Below, piece after piece: positions 51,901 through 61,955 of a stretch of 64,000 nt of DNA. The notes under the pieces are model-generated. The model did not search any database. It was not told where the DNA came from and saw only the letters and a list, made by a program, of their open reading frames with translations. The position numbers and the translations under genes are program-made. The stretch spans positions 22,252 to 86,251 of the forward strand of contig JAYTVA010000049.1 of assembly GCA_043744255.1 (NCBI GenBank), in the 5' to 3' direction. Source of the stretch: UKL13-2 sp043744255 (GTDB lineage Bacteria; Pseudomonadota; Gammaproteobacteria; Burkholderiales; Usitatibacteraceae). The first letter of the stretch is position 1. Every line of letters begins with the position of its first letter.

Positions 51901-53562
51901 ATGAAAAACAAAATACGCATGGCTCTACTTTCTGCCGCCTGCGTTATTGCCGTCGGTGCCATCACCACGACATCGTTCGCGGCGCCCGCTGTGGCGGAGC
52001 GCTATTACGACCACAAAGCCGCCGAGCGCGACACGCTAATCGGGATCGCCAATCGCTACCTCGAAGATCCAAGTAACTGGCAAGCGCTGCAAAAATTAAA
52101 CAGCATCAAAGACCCGCGTCGTTTGAAGCCCGGCTCCACGCTGAAAATTCCGATGGCGATGATGCGCACGCAGCCCGCACCTGGCAAAGTGATCGCGGTC
52201 GAAGGCCCAGTTGAACTCGCGGGCAAGAAGCCGGAGAAGGGTGCGATCGTTAATGAAGGCACCGACATCAAGACCGGCGAGAACGGCTTCGTCACAATTC
52301 AACTCGCCGACGGTTCCACCATCGCGGTGCAATCAAAAACGCAAGTCAAGGTCGAAAACGCGCGCGTGCTCGCCAATACTGGCGGCATTCAAATCGCGAA
52401 ACTCGAGTTGAAATCTGGCCGCGTCGATTCCGCGATCAACAAGCCAGCGAGCGGCATCGCAAACCGCTATGAAATTTCCACGCCGACTTCAAACATGGGC
52501 GTGCGCGGCACCAAGTTTCGTGCGAGCGTGGACGAGACTGGCAAGACCTCACGCAGCGAAGTGCTGGAAGGCATTGTCGGCGTAGGTGACACCGTCGGCG
52601 CGGGCAGCGAACTAGCGTTGGCCGCGGGCTTTGGCACCGTGATTGAAGACGGCAAAGCCGCCATCGCGCCAGTGAAATTATTGGCGGCACCCGATTTGAA
52701 AGCGTCACCCACCTTGCAAGAACGCGCATTGGTGCGCTTCAAATTTGCGGCACTCGATCAAGCCGCCGCGTATCGCGGGCAGATCGCCACCGACGCGAAT
52801 TTTGTGAATCTCGTTGCTGACGATGTATTCAAAACGCCGGAAGCGAAATTCGCCAGCCTCGTTGACGGCAATTATTTTTTGCGCGTTCGTGGCATCGACA
52901 AACTCGCTATTGAAGGCGGTGACGCCACGCTGCCGTTCAAACTCAAGGCGCGCCCCGAGCCTCCGTTTGCGGCGTCGCCTGCCAATAAAGGCAAGGTCGC
53001 CGCCCTCGCGGTGGAATTCAAATGGTCGCAGCCGACTGACGCTGGTTCGTATCGCTTTCAACTCGCGAGCGCGGCTGATTTCGCGAAGGTGATTTCCGAC
53101 GAAACCAAAGTCGCGGGCACGGCATTCACGCCGACCGCAACGCTCGCACCTGGCCAATATTTTTGGCGCGTATCGAGCGTGCGCTCAGATGGCGACATCG
53201 GGCCGTTTGGTGATGTGCAAACGTTCACGCTAAAGCCAATGCCAGCCGCACCCAATCCGCCGAAAGAGGAGGGCAACAAAGTCGGGTTTTCATGGAGCGG
53301 TGAGCCAGAACAGAAGTTTGATTTCCAACTTGCGCGTGACGAAAAATTTACGCAACTGGTGAGCGAATCCAAGCTCACGCTGCCGGAAATCATGATCGAA
53401 AAACCGGCAGCGCCCGGAAAGTATTTCATGCGCTTTCGCGGCATTGATCCGGATGGTTTCATTGGCCCCTACAGCGCCACGCAGACCATTGAAGTGCCGC
53501 CTCCTCCTCCTCCGCCGAAACCTTGGTGGCTATTGCTGTTTCTGATTCCATTGGTCTTATAA
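51901..53562 (+). CDS. LysM-FecR domain exported protein
   Basis: 553 residues. Signal peptide to about residue 28. A LysM-type motif (RDTLIGIANRYLEDPSNWQA, residues 43-62, ending KLNSIKDPRRLKPGSTLKIP) binds peptidoglycan. Then comes the FecR-type beta domain (EGTDIKTGENGFVTIQLADG and STPTSNMGVRGTKF) and three beta-sandwich (fibronectin-like) repeats. A proline-rich PPPPPPPKPWW segment precedes a C-terminal hydrophobic helix. FecR proteins transmit signals or anchor, but no sigma factor is adjacent. Periplasmic, attached to wall and inner membrane. Confidence 0.75.
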   Translation: MKNKIRMALLSAACVIAVGAITTTSFAAPAVAERYYDHKAAERDTLIGIANRYLEDPSNWQALQKLNSIKDPRRLKPGSTLKIPMAMMRTQPAPGKVIAVEGPVELAGKKPEKGAIVNEGTDIKTGENGFVTIQLADGSTIAVQSKTQVKVENARVLANTGGIQIAKLELKSGRVDSAINKPASGIANRYEISTPTSNMGVRGTKFRASVDETGKTSRSEVLEGIVGVGDTVGAGSELALAAGFGTVIEDGKAAIAPVKLLAAPDLKASPTLQERALVRFKFAALDQAAAYRGQIATDANFVNLVADDVFKTPEAKFASLVDGNYFLRVRGIDKLAIEGGDATLPFKLKARPEPPFAASPANKGKVAALAVEFKWSQPTDAGSYRFQLASAADFAKVISDETKVAGTAFTPTATLAPGQYFWRVSSVRSDGDIGPFGDVQTFTLKPMPAAPNPPKEEGNKVGFSWSGEPEQKFDFQLARDEKFTQLVSESKLTLPEIMIEKPAAPGKYFMRFRGIDPDGFIGPYSATQTIEVPPPPPPPKPWWLLLFLIPLVL

Positions 53563-53571
53563 GCGCGCGGA

Positions 53572-55200
53572 GTGGTGAACAATTTTGGCGAGTTTGACTA
53601 TGTGATTGTCGGCGCGGGCACGGCCGGATGCGTGCTTGCCAACCGCTTGAGCGCAGACCCACGCAACCACGTGTTGTTGCTAGAAGCGGGCGGCAAAGAC
53701 GACTACTTGTGGATTCACATCCCCGTCGGTTATCTCTATTGCATCGGCAATCCACGCACCGACTGGTGCTACAAAACTGAGCCCGACGCGGGCTTAAATG
53801 GTCGTTCGATTTTGTACGCGCGTGGCCGCACACTCGGCGGCTGCTCGTCGATCAACGCGATGGTCTACATGCGCGGACAAGCGCGCGACTACGACGAATG
53901 GGAAGCGCTCGGCAACCCCGGCTGGGGATGGCAACACGCGTTGCCGATATTCAAAAAAAGCGAAGATCACTACGCGGGCGATTCGGAAATCCACGGCGGC
54001 GGTGGCGAATGGCGCGTGGAAGAGCAGCGGCTGCGCTGGGACATTCTCGACGCGTGGCGCGATGCCGCCGAGCAAGCAGGTATCCCAAAAATTGCTGACT
54101 TCAACGGCGGCGATAATTTCGGCTCGGCACGCTTTCAGGTCAATCAACGCAGCGGCGTGCGGTGGAATGCATCGAAAGGATTTTTGCGTCCGGCGATGCA
54201 TCGTAAAAACCTCACCGTGCTGACCAATGCCACGACGACCAAGGTTGTCGTTGAAACACAAGATGCCTTGAAACGCGCGACAGGCGTGGAGTTTCAGCAT
54301 AACGGTGAAAAATGTTTTGTCTCTGCACGACGCGAAACCATCCTCGCCTCTGGTGCCATCAACACCCCGCAATTACTACAACTCTCCGGCCTCGGCAACC
54401 CCGCGCTGCTACAACAACACGGCATCACACCCGTCCACACACTCAACGGCGTCGGCGAAAATTTGCAAGATCATTTGCAGTTGCGGGTCGCATTCAAAGT
54501 GCAAAACGTACGCACGCTAAATGAACAAGCCAACAGCTGGTTCGGCAAAGCCAAGATGGCGCTGCAATACGCCGTCTCGCGCAGCGGGCCACTGTCGATG
54601 GCACCGTCGCAACTCGGCGCGTTTGCAAAATCCGACCCCACGCAAAAAACCGCCAATCTCGAATATCACATTCAACCGCTATCGCTCGATAAATTCGGCG
54701 AGCCGCCACACAAGTTCCCTGCGTTCACCGCCAGCGTCTGCAACCTGCGCCCCGAAAGTCGCGGCCATGTGCGTATCAAAACCAACGATGCGAACATCGC
54801 ACCGGCGATCACGCTCAATTATTTATCCACCGCCAATGATCGCAAAGTCGCCATCGACGCCATCAAACTCACCCGCCACATCGCCAGGCAACCCGGCCTC
54901 GCCAAATACCTGCCCGAAGAATTCATGCCGGGGGCGGCACTCACCACCGACGAAGAGTTGACGCATGCGGCTGGCAACATCGGCACCACGATTTTTCATC
55001 CAGTGGGGACGTGCAAGATGGGGCTTGCGTCGGATACGAGTGCAGTGGTGGATGCGCGGCTGCGGGTGCATGGCGTAGTTGGGTTGCGTGTGGTCGATGC
55101 CTCGATCATGCCGACGATTACGTCAGGTAACACCAACTCGCCGACGATCATGATTGCGGAGCGGGGGAGTGAGATGATTTTGGGGGATTGGGGTGGGTAG
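53572..55200 (+). CDS. GMC-family flavin oxidoreductase (choline dehydrogenase-like)
   Basis: 542 residues starting 9 bp after the LysM-FecR gene; GTG start (53572 or 53575). The FAD-binding VIVGAGTAGCVLANRLS loop, the LLEAGGKDD segment, RGRTLGGCSSINAMVYMRGQ (GMC signature 1), SGAINTPQLLQLSG (signature 2), and the C-terminal HPVGTCKMG with catalytic His and a late N in TSGNTNSPT are all present. The fold oxidises alcohols, with choline dehydrogenase and alkan-1-ol dehydrogenases being closest in appearance. The substrate cannot be assigned. The co-directional placement after the FecR protein is unexpected. Confidence 0.88.
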   Translation: MVNNFGEFDYVIVGAGTAGCVLANRLSADPRNHVLLLEAGGKDDYLWIHIPVGYLYCIGNPRTDWCYKTEPDAGLNGRSILYARGRTLGGCSSINAMVYMRGQARDYDEWEALGNPGWGWQHALPIFKKSEDHYAGDSEIHGGGGEWRVEEQRLRWDILDAWRDAAEQAGIPKIADFNGGDNFGSARFQVNQRSGVRWNASKGFLRPAMHRKNLTVLTNATTTKVVVETQDALKRATGVEFQHNGEKCFVSARRETILASGAINTPQLLQLSGLGNPALLQQHGITPVHTLNGVGENLQDHLQLRVAFKVQNVRTLNEQANSWFGKAKMALQYAVSRSGPLSMAPSQLGAFAKSDPTQKTANLEYHIQPLSLDKFGEPPHKFPAFTASVCNLRPESRGHVRIKTNDANIAPAITLNYLSTANDRKVAIDAIKLTRHIARQPGLAKYLPEEFMPGAALTTDEELTHAAGNIGTTIFHPVGTCKMGLASDTSAVVDARLRVHGVVGLRVVDASIMPTITSGNTNSPTIMIAERGSEMILGDWGG

Positions 55201-55230
55201 CAAGGATTGTGATTGAGAGAGACGAACGCG

Positions 55231-55746
55231 ATGAAATCTATGTGTGCGTTCGCACACCTGCTAGCGATTTTGCTGTTGGCAGAGTCGGCGCACGCGCTGG
55301 AATGCCATGGTGCCAAGCAATCATTGAATCGTGATGTCTTTGTCTATCTCGATACTGCTGAGGCGATTCGGTCCAAAGATAGGTCGCTTATCAGGGATGC
55401 TGCAACGTGTAACTGGCAGCGCTGGCGAGGTCGCGACGGCGCAGCGACTTACGAATTGCTTCAGGACTTCATAGTCCTCGCGGATGCGGAACCGAGGGTA
55501 TTCATTGACGTTGCCCTTCGCGGCGGCAATGAGTTTGAATCGCTGCTTGAGTCCCTGCCGCTAGCTTTCTATCCCAAGAGTGCGCGAGATTCATTGCGGT
55601 TGGAACGGTTGCGCAAGCGGCTGCACCAAAAATTTTCCGTGATGTCTCGCGATGCCAAATCGGCGGTGGCAAAGGACGCGTTGAAAGAGCTGTTACTTGC
55701 GTTGGTCAAAGCGAGAGCAGCAATACGAAACCGGGAAGTGAAATGA
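55231..55746 (+). CDS. Hypothetical exported protein
   Basis: 171 residues from the ATG at 55231; a TTG six codons upstream is less likely. Signal peptide to about residue 22 (AESAHA). The mature part is helical and charged with two cysteines. No family recognised. The IS4-family element is inserted 41 bp after its stop codon, so its downstream sequence may be altered. Confidence 0.5.
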   Translation: MKSMCAFAHLLAILLLAESAHALECHGAKQSLNRDVFVYLDTAEAIRSKDRSLIRDAATCNWQRWRGRDGAATYELLQDFIVLADAEPRVFIDVALRGGNEFESLLESLPLAFYPKSARDSLRLERLRKRLHQKFSVMSRDAKSAVAKDALKELLLALVKARAAIRNREVK

Positions 55747-55786
55747 CGAAGTGGAGAGCAGTTGCTGCAATGAGCGCACGAGAAGC

Positions 55787-57340
55787 CGGGGTCAAGCCTC
55801 AATACTGTTCGTTTAACTAAAAACCTGCCAAACTACATGCACCCCACTTCAGGAGCACGCCATGGCACGAACCAAAGCGATACTGGGTACCGGTGTACGA
55901 ATCAGCGACTACCTCAGCGCCAGCCTGCTGGCGCAGGTCTACCCTGCGCCGCTGATCGCATCCATCCTTGATGAGCATGGCTGCAACAGTAAGCGTATCC
56001 GCAGCCTCCCCGCCGTCCCGGGCACCTACTTTTGCATGGCGCTCAGCCTCTACCCAGAAGCCGCCTACGAGCAAGTCTTCGCGGTCGTCACCCAAGCGTT
56101 GTCGTGGATGCAGGGTCACCGGGGTCATGAAGGGCACGACGCCACCATCGCCAATTCCTCGATCAGCCAGATGCGTACCAAGATCGGCTACCAGCCCCTG
56201 CAAACGCTCGCGGCACAAGCCTGTGGTCCGCTCGCCGACATCAAGCGTCACCCCGAGGCGTTCTACGCCGGTCTCAGGCTGGTCGCCATTGACGGCAGCA
56301 ACTTCGAGGTGCCTGACGAACCTGACAACATCAAGGCATTCGGCTATCCCGGTAGCCGTACCGGCCATGCCGGCTACCCGCAAGCCCAATGCGCCGTACT
56401 GGTCGAGTGCGCTACACACGCCATTCTGGGTGCCAACATCGGCGCTTACCGCACCGCCGAGTGGACAATCTGCCAGCCGCTGCTCGCGCGCTTGCGCGCC
56501 GGTATGCTGTGTTTGACGGACCGCGGCTTTTGCGGCTTTGAGCACTGGCGCGCGGCGAAGGCCACGGGCGCTGATCTGTTGTGGCGCTGTCGGGTCAATC
56601 GCCAGCTGCCGGTGATCACAGCGCTCAGTGACGGCTCATATCTGTCGATGATTTATCCGAGCAAGGATCACTCTGCCAAACAGCGCCGTGCCCACCAGAG
56701 CGGGATCACGGTGCGGGTAATTGACTACACCTTGCCGGGCGCGTCGCCAACCGGGACACGCTATCGCTTACTGACCACGCTGCTCGATGAGACGCGCGCA
56801 CCGGCGCTGGAACTGGCCACGGTCTATCACGAGCGTTGGGAGGTCGAGGCGGTGTTTGATGAACTGAAGACGCATTTGCTACAACGGCGGCGGGTATTAC
56901 GCAGCAAGACCGCCGATTTGGTGCGGCAGGAATTCTATGGCTGGGTGCTAACGCACTACGCCGTGCGCTGGATGATGCATCAGGCGGCGACCGAGCACCA
57001 GTTGGCACCACGAAGTCTGTCGTTTACCGCCAACGCCCAACTGTTGCGCCGTGCCCAGCCCCAGTCCGGGGCCTTTCCCCCCAGCGCAGCCAAGAAAGCG
57101 CCGGTGGTGGTTTAAGGCGCTGTTGCGCGAGGCGGCGCACTACCGCGCGACGCGCAGCCTCGGCGTCTATAACCCACGTATGGTGAAACGACGAAATTCG
57201 CCGTACGCGAGTCATGTGCGAGCAGCGCTGAGAAATGTGAAAGTGGATTTGTCGCCGGAGCTGTTGGAGCCGTTGCCGGTGTCCCCGAAGAAACCCCATA
57301 GGAAAAATCGTTAAACGAACAGTATTGAGACTTGACCCCG
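55787..57340 (+). mobile_element. IS4-family insertion sequence
   Basis: It is bounded by inverted repeats of about 32 bp: left GGGGTCAAGCCTCAATACTG and onward, right its inverted partner GGGGTCAAGTCTCAATACTG (reverse complement of 57320-57339), with a few mismatches. One transposase gene occupies the interior. I see no clear target-site duplication in the flanks. Confidence 0.8.
55862..57314 (+). pseudogene. IS4-family transposase, C-terminus frameshifted
   Basis: The main frame gives 417 residues (55862-57115) after a CAGGAGC ribosome-binding site. DDE catalytic residues are visible: Asp144 (AIDGSNF), Asp220 (LTDRGF) and Glu329 within the IS4 YREK signature Y322-R325-E329-K336. Beyond residue 400 the frame ends in an unrelated tail; a second frame (57051-57314) continues with KRRWWFKALLREAAHYRATR and onward, which reads as the true C-terminus. 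The change of frame falls at a run of six Cs (57077-57082), where removing one C restores a continuous protein of about 485 residues. Whether it is a mutation, a sequencing error or programmed slippage cannot be decided here. Confidence 0.8.
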
Positions 57341-57341
57341 C

Positions 57342-57482
57342 TGCCGTGGCGTTTTGTTTAGCAGTCAATTGGCCGGAAAGGCCCATTGGTGCTGGTGTTT
57401 TTGATGTGCAACCTGCGCCGCTAGGCATGACACCGGCAGTGATCCGTGACGCGGTACTTGGTTGGGCAAGAGGCAAGCACTG
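57342..57482 (+). pseudogene. 3' fragment of an unidentified gene after the IS
   Basis: An open frame from the IS edge to TGA at 57480-57482 reads AVNWPERPIGAGVFDVQP and then MTPAVIRDAVLGWARGKH, protein-like in composition. It has no start of its own. Family not recognised. A tandem 18-bp duplication (CTGACCCCGGCGCGCATG and CTGACCCCAGCGCGCATG) begins right at its end (57480-57515). Confidence 0.35.
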
Positions 57483-57502
57483 ACCCCGGCGCGCATGCTG
57501 AC

Positions 57503-57752
57503 CCCAGCGCGCATGAATTCTTCTTCGCCAGACCGTACGCATCGTGGGAGCGCGGTACCAACGAAAACACGAATGGCTTGCTACGCCAATACTTCCCGAA
57601 GGAGCGTGATTTCAGCACCATTACGCAGAAAGAAATCAACTTCGCCGTCAATGAAATGAATCATCGTCCGAGAGAAGTGCTAGGTTTCAAAAAACCACAT
57701 CAGGTATTCTTCGCGTAAACCAACTGTCGCACTTAGAAATTAAAACCGCCCG
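57503..57752 (+). pseudogene. IS30-family transposase 3' remnant
   Basis: The frame ending at 57718 carries the IS30 C-terminal catalytic region: PYASWERGTNENTNGLLRQY (with the E and surrounding GTNENTNG signature), then DFSTITQKEINFAVNEMNHR and PREVLGFKKPHQVFF. The other catalytic residues upstream are gone. Beyond the stop, AACTGTCGCACTTAGAAATT looks like the IS right-end inverted repeat. It is a truncated element left in a scar between the IS4 copy and the glnS fragment. Confidence 0.75.
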
Positions 57753-57788
57753 GTGTATCAGATTAATCGAGTCTGACCCTGTTTTTGT

Positions 57789-58412
57789 GCTAATTATCCA
57801 GAAGGGCAATCCGAAGCCTGCTACGCACCGAATCACCCGCAAAAGCCGGAGCTTGGCAAACGCGAGGTGCCATTTTCCGCAGAGCTTTGGATCGAGCGCG
57901 AAGATTTTCAGGAGACACCGCAGAAAGGATTTTTCAGGCTCTACCCGCCGGTCAACGATCAGCCCGGCAACAAGGTGCGGCTGCGCTACGGCTTTGTGAT
58001 TCAGTGCACAGGCTTTGAAAAAGACGCGAGTGGCACTATCGTCAAAGTGATTGCCGAGTATTTTGCCGACAGCAAATCCGGAACACCCGGCAGCGACACT
58101 TACAAAGTCAAAGGCAACATCCATTGGGTTTGCGCCAAGGGTGCCTGCGCCGCCGAAGTGCGCCTCTACGATCGTCTGTTCAAGGTGCCCTACCCCGGAC
58201 GCGCGAGCGGCAACTATCTCGACGATCTCAATCCAAACGCGAAACAAACCATCACGGCGTACCTGGAACGATCACTGCAAGAGGCGAAACCGGAGGAGCG
58301 TTTTCAATTCGAACGGCACGGCTACTTCGTGGCGGATCGGGTTGATTCTTTGCCCGGCGCGCCGAAATTTAGCCGCGCGGTGACACTGAAGGATTCCTGG
58401 GCGACGAAGTAG
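57789..58412 (+). pseudogene. glnS: C-terminal fragment of glutaminyl-tRNA synthetase
   Basis: The frame reads ANYPEGQSEACYAPNHPQKP followed by ELGKREVPFSAELWIEREDF, GFFRLYPPVND, KVRLRYGFVIQCTGFEKDA, KGNIHWVCAKG, AEVRLYDRLFKVPYPG, FERHGYFVADRVDS and RAVTLKDSWATK. This is the anticodon-binding C-terminal half of GlnRS. The catalytic N-terminal two-thirds (Rossmann fold with HIGH and KMSKR) is absent, replaced upstream by IS30 and IS4 sequence. GlnRS charges tRNA-Gln, so a full copy or the GatCAB route must exist elsewhere. The sequence remains well conserved, so truncation seems fairly recent. Confidence 0.88.
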
Positions 58413-58711
58413 CAAACCCGCGCTTCTCCACATGCGCCATCCGGTGATCCGCGCCGGTCTCATTCTGTCCGCAAGGCGCACAAGCGCTCGTGATTGCCCG
58501 GTCCATCGGGCCGACGCCATGTTTCTTCAGGGTGTATCATCAGCTCATTCGAGGTCGGTTTCGTTCGCGGGTGGGCCACATGACCGAACTGAAACAGCGG
58601 ATTTTTTTTCGCACCAACACCGATGGCACGCGCATTGCGCGTGTGATCTCCTGCGAGCGATCGCCGCTCCAATGCCGGGCTTTGAAACATTCGGCCGCGG
58701 GTTGACGCAAC

Positions 58712-61700
58712 ATGCGCACAAAGAAAATTGTGCTGCCTGCCAAGCTGAGCCCACCACGGCTCGCCAGTGCGGTTGATCGCGAAAGATTGTTTGTATGGCT
58801 CGATGCGCAACGCGATCATTCTGCCGTCTGGGTGCGCGGCACACCGGGAGCTGGAAAAACCATACTGCTCGCATCCTACTGCCACGCACGCAAGCGTCGC
58901 TGCCTGTGGTATCGCTTCGATGCAGACGACAACGACGTTGGACAATTCTTCGGTATGCTCGGCCAGGCGGTCGAGGCCTTGCGCATTCGCGCGCCGCTCC
59001 CGGTCTTTGCGGTTGAACACCTGGGCCGAGCGCGGGAATTCGCACGAGCCTGGTTTCGCGCCGCATTCTCGTGCATGCCGCGTCCGTTTACGCTTGTCTT
59101 CGACAATCTTGAACACGCCGCGCTACCCATCCTGCCGGTCTTGCTCACGGCGCTGGTCGACGAGTTACCCGACGGACTCACGGTACTGATGGCCAGCCGC
59201 CACGCGCCACCACCGGAATTATCCGCAGCCATCATGGCAGGAACGCTCGTCGTGCTCGACGGCGCGGCACTGGAATTCACCGCAGGCGAAGTAACTGCCT
59301 ATGCACTTGCGTTTGGTCTGGACGAGGCCGAAGTTGGCGTAGCCGCGCAACGTGGTCACGGATGGGCAGCGGGTTTGCGCATACTCGGTAAGACCGAAAC
59401 ACAGACAAACAATATGCATCAGGCAGCTCGCCTGTCCGAATATTTTTCCGAATTGCTTCGTGTTGAGTGCGATGCGAACGACCGACAACTCTTGCTCGCT
59501 GCGGCGTTATTGCCGTGGATCCCGGTCGAGCTCGCCGCTCGACTCTCCGGTGTAGACAATGCCGCCCGCCGACTCGACGAACTCTGTGCAAAAAACCTGT
59601 TCGTTGAGCACGTTGAGCACGCACCAACTGTATACCGCCTGCATCCCTTGCTTCGCGAATTTCTGCTAAACCATGGACGGCAAGCGCTTGAGCCCGGGCA
59701 TCGCCGTGAGCTGCTGCTACAGGCTGCGCACGGTTTTCAGGCAATGGCAGAGCTGGATCATGCGCTCGATTTGCTTCTCGATGCCGAGGATTGGAAGAGC
59801 GCAATCGAAATGCTTCTAAACGGGATCGAGACCAAACTCATGCAAGGCCGCCTGGATCAACTCGCCGCCTGGATCAAGCGCCTGCCCGTGTCGGAACTCG
59901 ATCGCGAGCCCGCACTGCACTACGGCCTCGCCCGCATTTGCTTTTTGCGCGAAGACGGTGCAGCCGTGCAACATTACGAAAGGTCATTCAATCTATTTGC
60001 CGCGCAAGGCGATCTTCTGGGGCAGCAGCTATGCGCGGCAGGCGTGCTGGAATGGAGTTACAACACCGACAATTTTATCGGTCACGAGCGATGGGGCGCT
60101 CTGCTGCGACAGCCTGCGCCCGCAAATCCGGCAGCGCCCGGCGAAATGCAGGCGCTGCGCCTGCTCAACGGAAAACTGCTCGCCTGTTTTTTTGATGGGG
60201 AATTTGATGCCGATGCAAAACAATGGACCGCGGAGATACTCGGCCTGTTGACACCGGGTGGTGCCGAAAACGAAAAGCTCTCCACCGCTATCACGCTGCT
60301 CGGGTGTCTTGAGCGGCACAAGCGCTGGGACGATGCGCAACTGTTGGCTGGCAAAATGGAAGCCCTGCTCGATTCCGGGTTAATCGGGATCCGACTCAAG
60401 ATTATCGCGAGACAACAAATTGCCATCGACCTCCACCGGCAGACAGGTGACTATGAAGGCTTGCGGCGGATGGCACGGCAAGCGCGGGAAATGGCAAACC
60501 AGCACGGATTTCACGTGCTGGAATTTGAAGCGGTAGCGGCCCTGCTGTACGCGGCGCTATATACGGGCGACGACACCGAGTCGCAGAAATTGCTTGGCGA
60601 GATGTCCGGCATGCTCGATCCAGCCAGCATCTATCACCAGCGTTTCAGCCACCAGATGCGCACTTGGCTGTCGCTGCAGCGCGGACAACTCGTCGCGGCG
60701 CAGGAACATGCCGACGCCTTGCGGGCCGCCGTGGCGCACAGCGACATGCCCGCGCGCTTTCGGGCCACCTGGCTGCAATTGGCCGTGTTCGCAGCGTTTG
60801 CCGCCGGCAAGCACGAAGCCGCCTGCGCCGAACTGTCCGCCAATTTGGCCGATGCCGAATCAGGCTCGCGACAAATTCTTCAAGCCACCCTGCTGTCGCT
60901 GCGGGCGTGGATGCATTTCGATCGCGGCCAATTGCGCGATGCCGAAACCGTATTGCAGCAGGCTTGGAGTCTCGCTGCAAGCAACCGCTACTACGGCCTG
61001 TTGGCGCCACTGCGCAGCGTGCTGTCGCAATTGTCGAACTTTGCGTTGGAACGCGGTGTGCTGCCGGACTTTGCCCGCGAACTCATTGCGCGCCGCCACT
61101 TGCGTCCGCCAACATTGGCAACGGCCGATTGGCCCTGGCCCTTGCGCATTCACACGCTGGGGCAATTCGCGCTGATGGTCGACCAGACTTCACTCAACTT
61201 CAGCGGCAAGGTGCCAAAGAAACCGCTATCGTTGCTCAAAGCCCTGATTGCCCACGGCGGCAGTGAAGTGCCTGAGCACATGTTGACCGATGCGCTTTGG
61301 CCGGATGAAGATGCGGATGCTGCGCACATTGCTTTGAACGTCGCCTTGCACCGGCTGCGAAAACTGCTTCCAAACGGCAACGAGATTGTTCGTCTGCAGG
61401 AAGGGCGGCTGAGCCTCGATGGCGATGCCTGCTGGATCGACAGCCGTATTTTTGAGCGCTATGTCGCTGCGGTTGATGATGCACTCGCAGGCGGGATGGA
61501 TGCAACTTCGGCGTTGCACCGCGCTCTGGCGCTGTATCGCGGACATTTCTTGAGCGGAGATCGAGACGAACCGTGGAGCTTGTCGGCACGCGAGCGACTG
61601 CGCAGCAAATTCAATCGCATCGTCGTCACTTGCGGGCGCACCTTGAGCGCAGCGGGCCGCGTAGCCGAGGCACTCGAGTGCTACCGCCGTGGCATCGAAA

Positions 61701-61876
61701 CCGACGATCTGGCCGAGGATTTTTATCAGGGCGCAATGCAATGTGCGCTGGTACTCAAACGCTCTGCTGAAGGACTCGCAATGTACCAGCGGCTGGAGCG
61801 CATGCTGTCGCTATCCCTCGGCATCAGACCCACGCCAGCCAGCCAATCCCTGCGGCGGCAGTTGCTCGAACATTAA
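58712..61876 (+). CDS. STAND-BTAD (SARP-like/MalT-like) transcriptional activator
   Basis: 1054 residues. An N-terminal ATPase of the STAND/MalT type has Walker A GTPGAGKT (residues 43-50) and Walker B LVFDNLEH (Asp131). A long helical TPR-like domain spans about residues 250-800. About residues 810-905 form a winged helix (RIHTLGQFALMVDQ, LLKALIAHGG, DALWPDEDADAAHIALNVAL), followed by a bacterial transcriptional activator domain (BTAD, about 915-1045). This architecture is like SARP regulators that control secondary-metabolite and stress genes. It lies 0.4 kb before the haloperoxidase-like gene on the same strand, a plausible target. Its signal is unknown. Confidence 0.85.
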   Translation: MRTKKIVLPAKLSPPRLASAVDRERLFVWLDAQRDHSAVWVRGTPGAGKTILLASYCHARKRRCLWYRFDADDNDVGQFFGMLGQAVEALRIRAPLPVFAVEHLGRAREFARAWFRAAFSCMPRPFTLVFDNLEHAALPILPVLLTALVDELPDGLTVLMASRHAPPPELSAAIMAGTLVVLDGAALEFTAGEVTAYALAFGLDEAEVGVAAQRGHGWAAGLRILGKTETQTNNMHQAARLSEYFSELLRVECDANDRQLLLAAALLPWIPVELAARLSGVDNAARRLDELCAKNLFVEHVEHAPTVYRLHPLLREFLLNHGRQALEPGHRRELLLQAAHGFQAMAELDHALDLLLDAEDWKSAIEMLLNGIETKLMQGRLDQLAAWIKRLPVSELDREPALHYGLARICFLREDGAAVQHYERSFNLFAAQGDLLGQQLCAAGVLEWSYNTDNFIGHERWGALLRQPAPANPAAPGEMQALRLLNGKLLACFFDGEFDADAKQWTAEILGLLTPGGAENEKLSTAITLLGCLERHKRWDDAQLLAGKMEALLDSGLIGIRLKIIARQQIAIDLHRQTGDYEGLRRMARQAREMANQHGFHVLEFEAVAALLYAALYTGDDTESQKLLGEMSGMLDPASIYHQRFSHQMRTWLSLQRGQLVAAQEHADALRAAVAHSDMPARFRATWLQLAVFAAFAAGKHEAACAELSANLADAESGSRQILQATLLSLRAWMHFDRGQLRDAETVLQQAWSLAASNRYYGLLAPLRSVLSQLSNFALERGVLPDFARELIARRHLRPPTLATADWPWPLRIHTLGQFALMVDQTSLNFSGKVPKKPLSLLKALIAHGGSEVPEHMLTDALWPDEDADAAHIALNVALHRLRKLLPNGNEIVRLQEGRLSLDGDACWIDSRIFERYVAAVDDALAGGMDATSALHRALALYRGHFLSGDRDEPWSLSARERLRSKFNRIVVTCGRTLSAAGRVAEALECYRRGIETDDLAEDFYQGAMQCALVLKRSAEGLAMYQRLERMLSLSLGIRPTPASQSLRRQLLEH

Positions 61877-61955
61877 CCTGCGGGCGAGCGTCGATGCGCA
61901 ATTTGGTTGCCCATCGGTAAGCAATCGGTAAGTTGGCCGGGCCTACAGTGGGCGC

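Noticed and set aside
55741..55800. Target-site duplication flanking the IS4-family element
   Set aside because: The immediate flanks of the inverted repeats do not show a shared direct repeat, so none is claimed.
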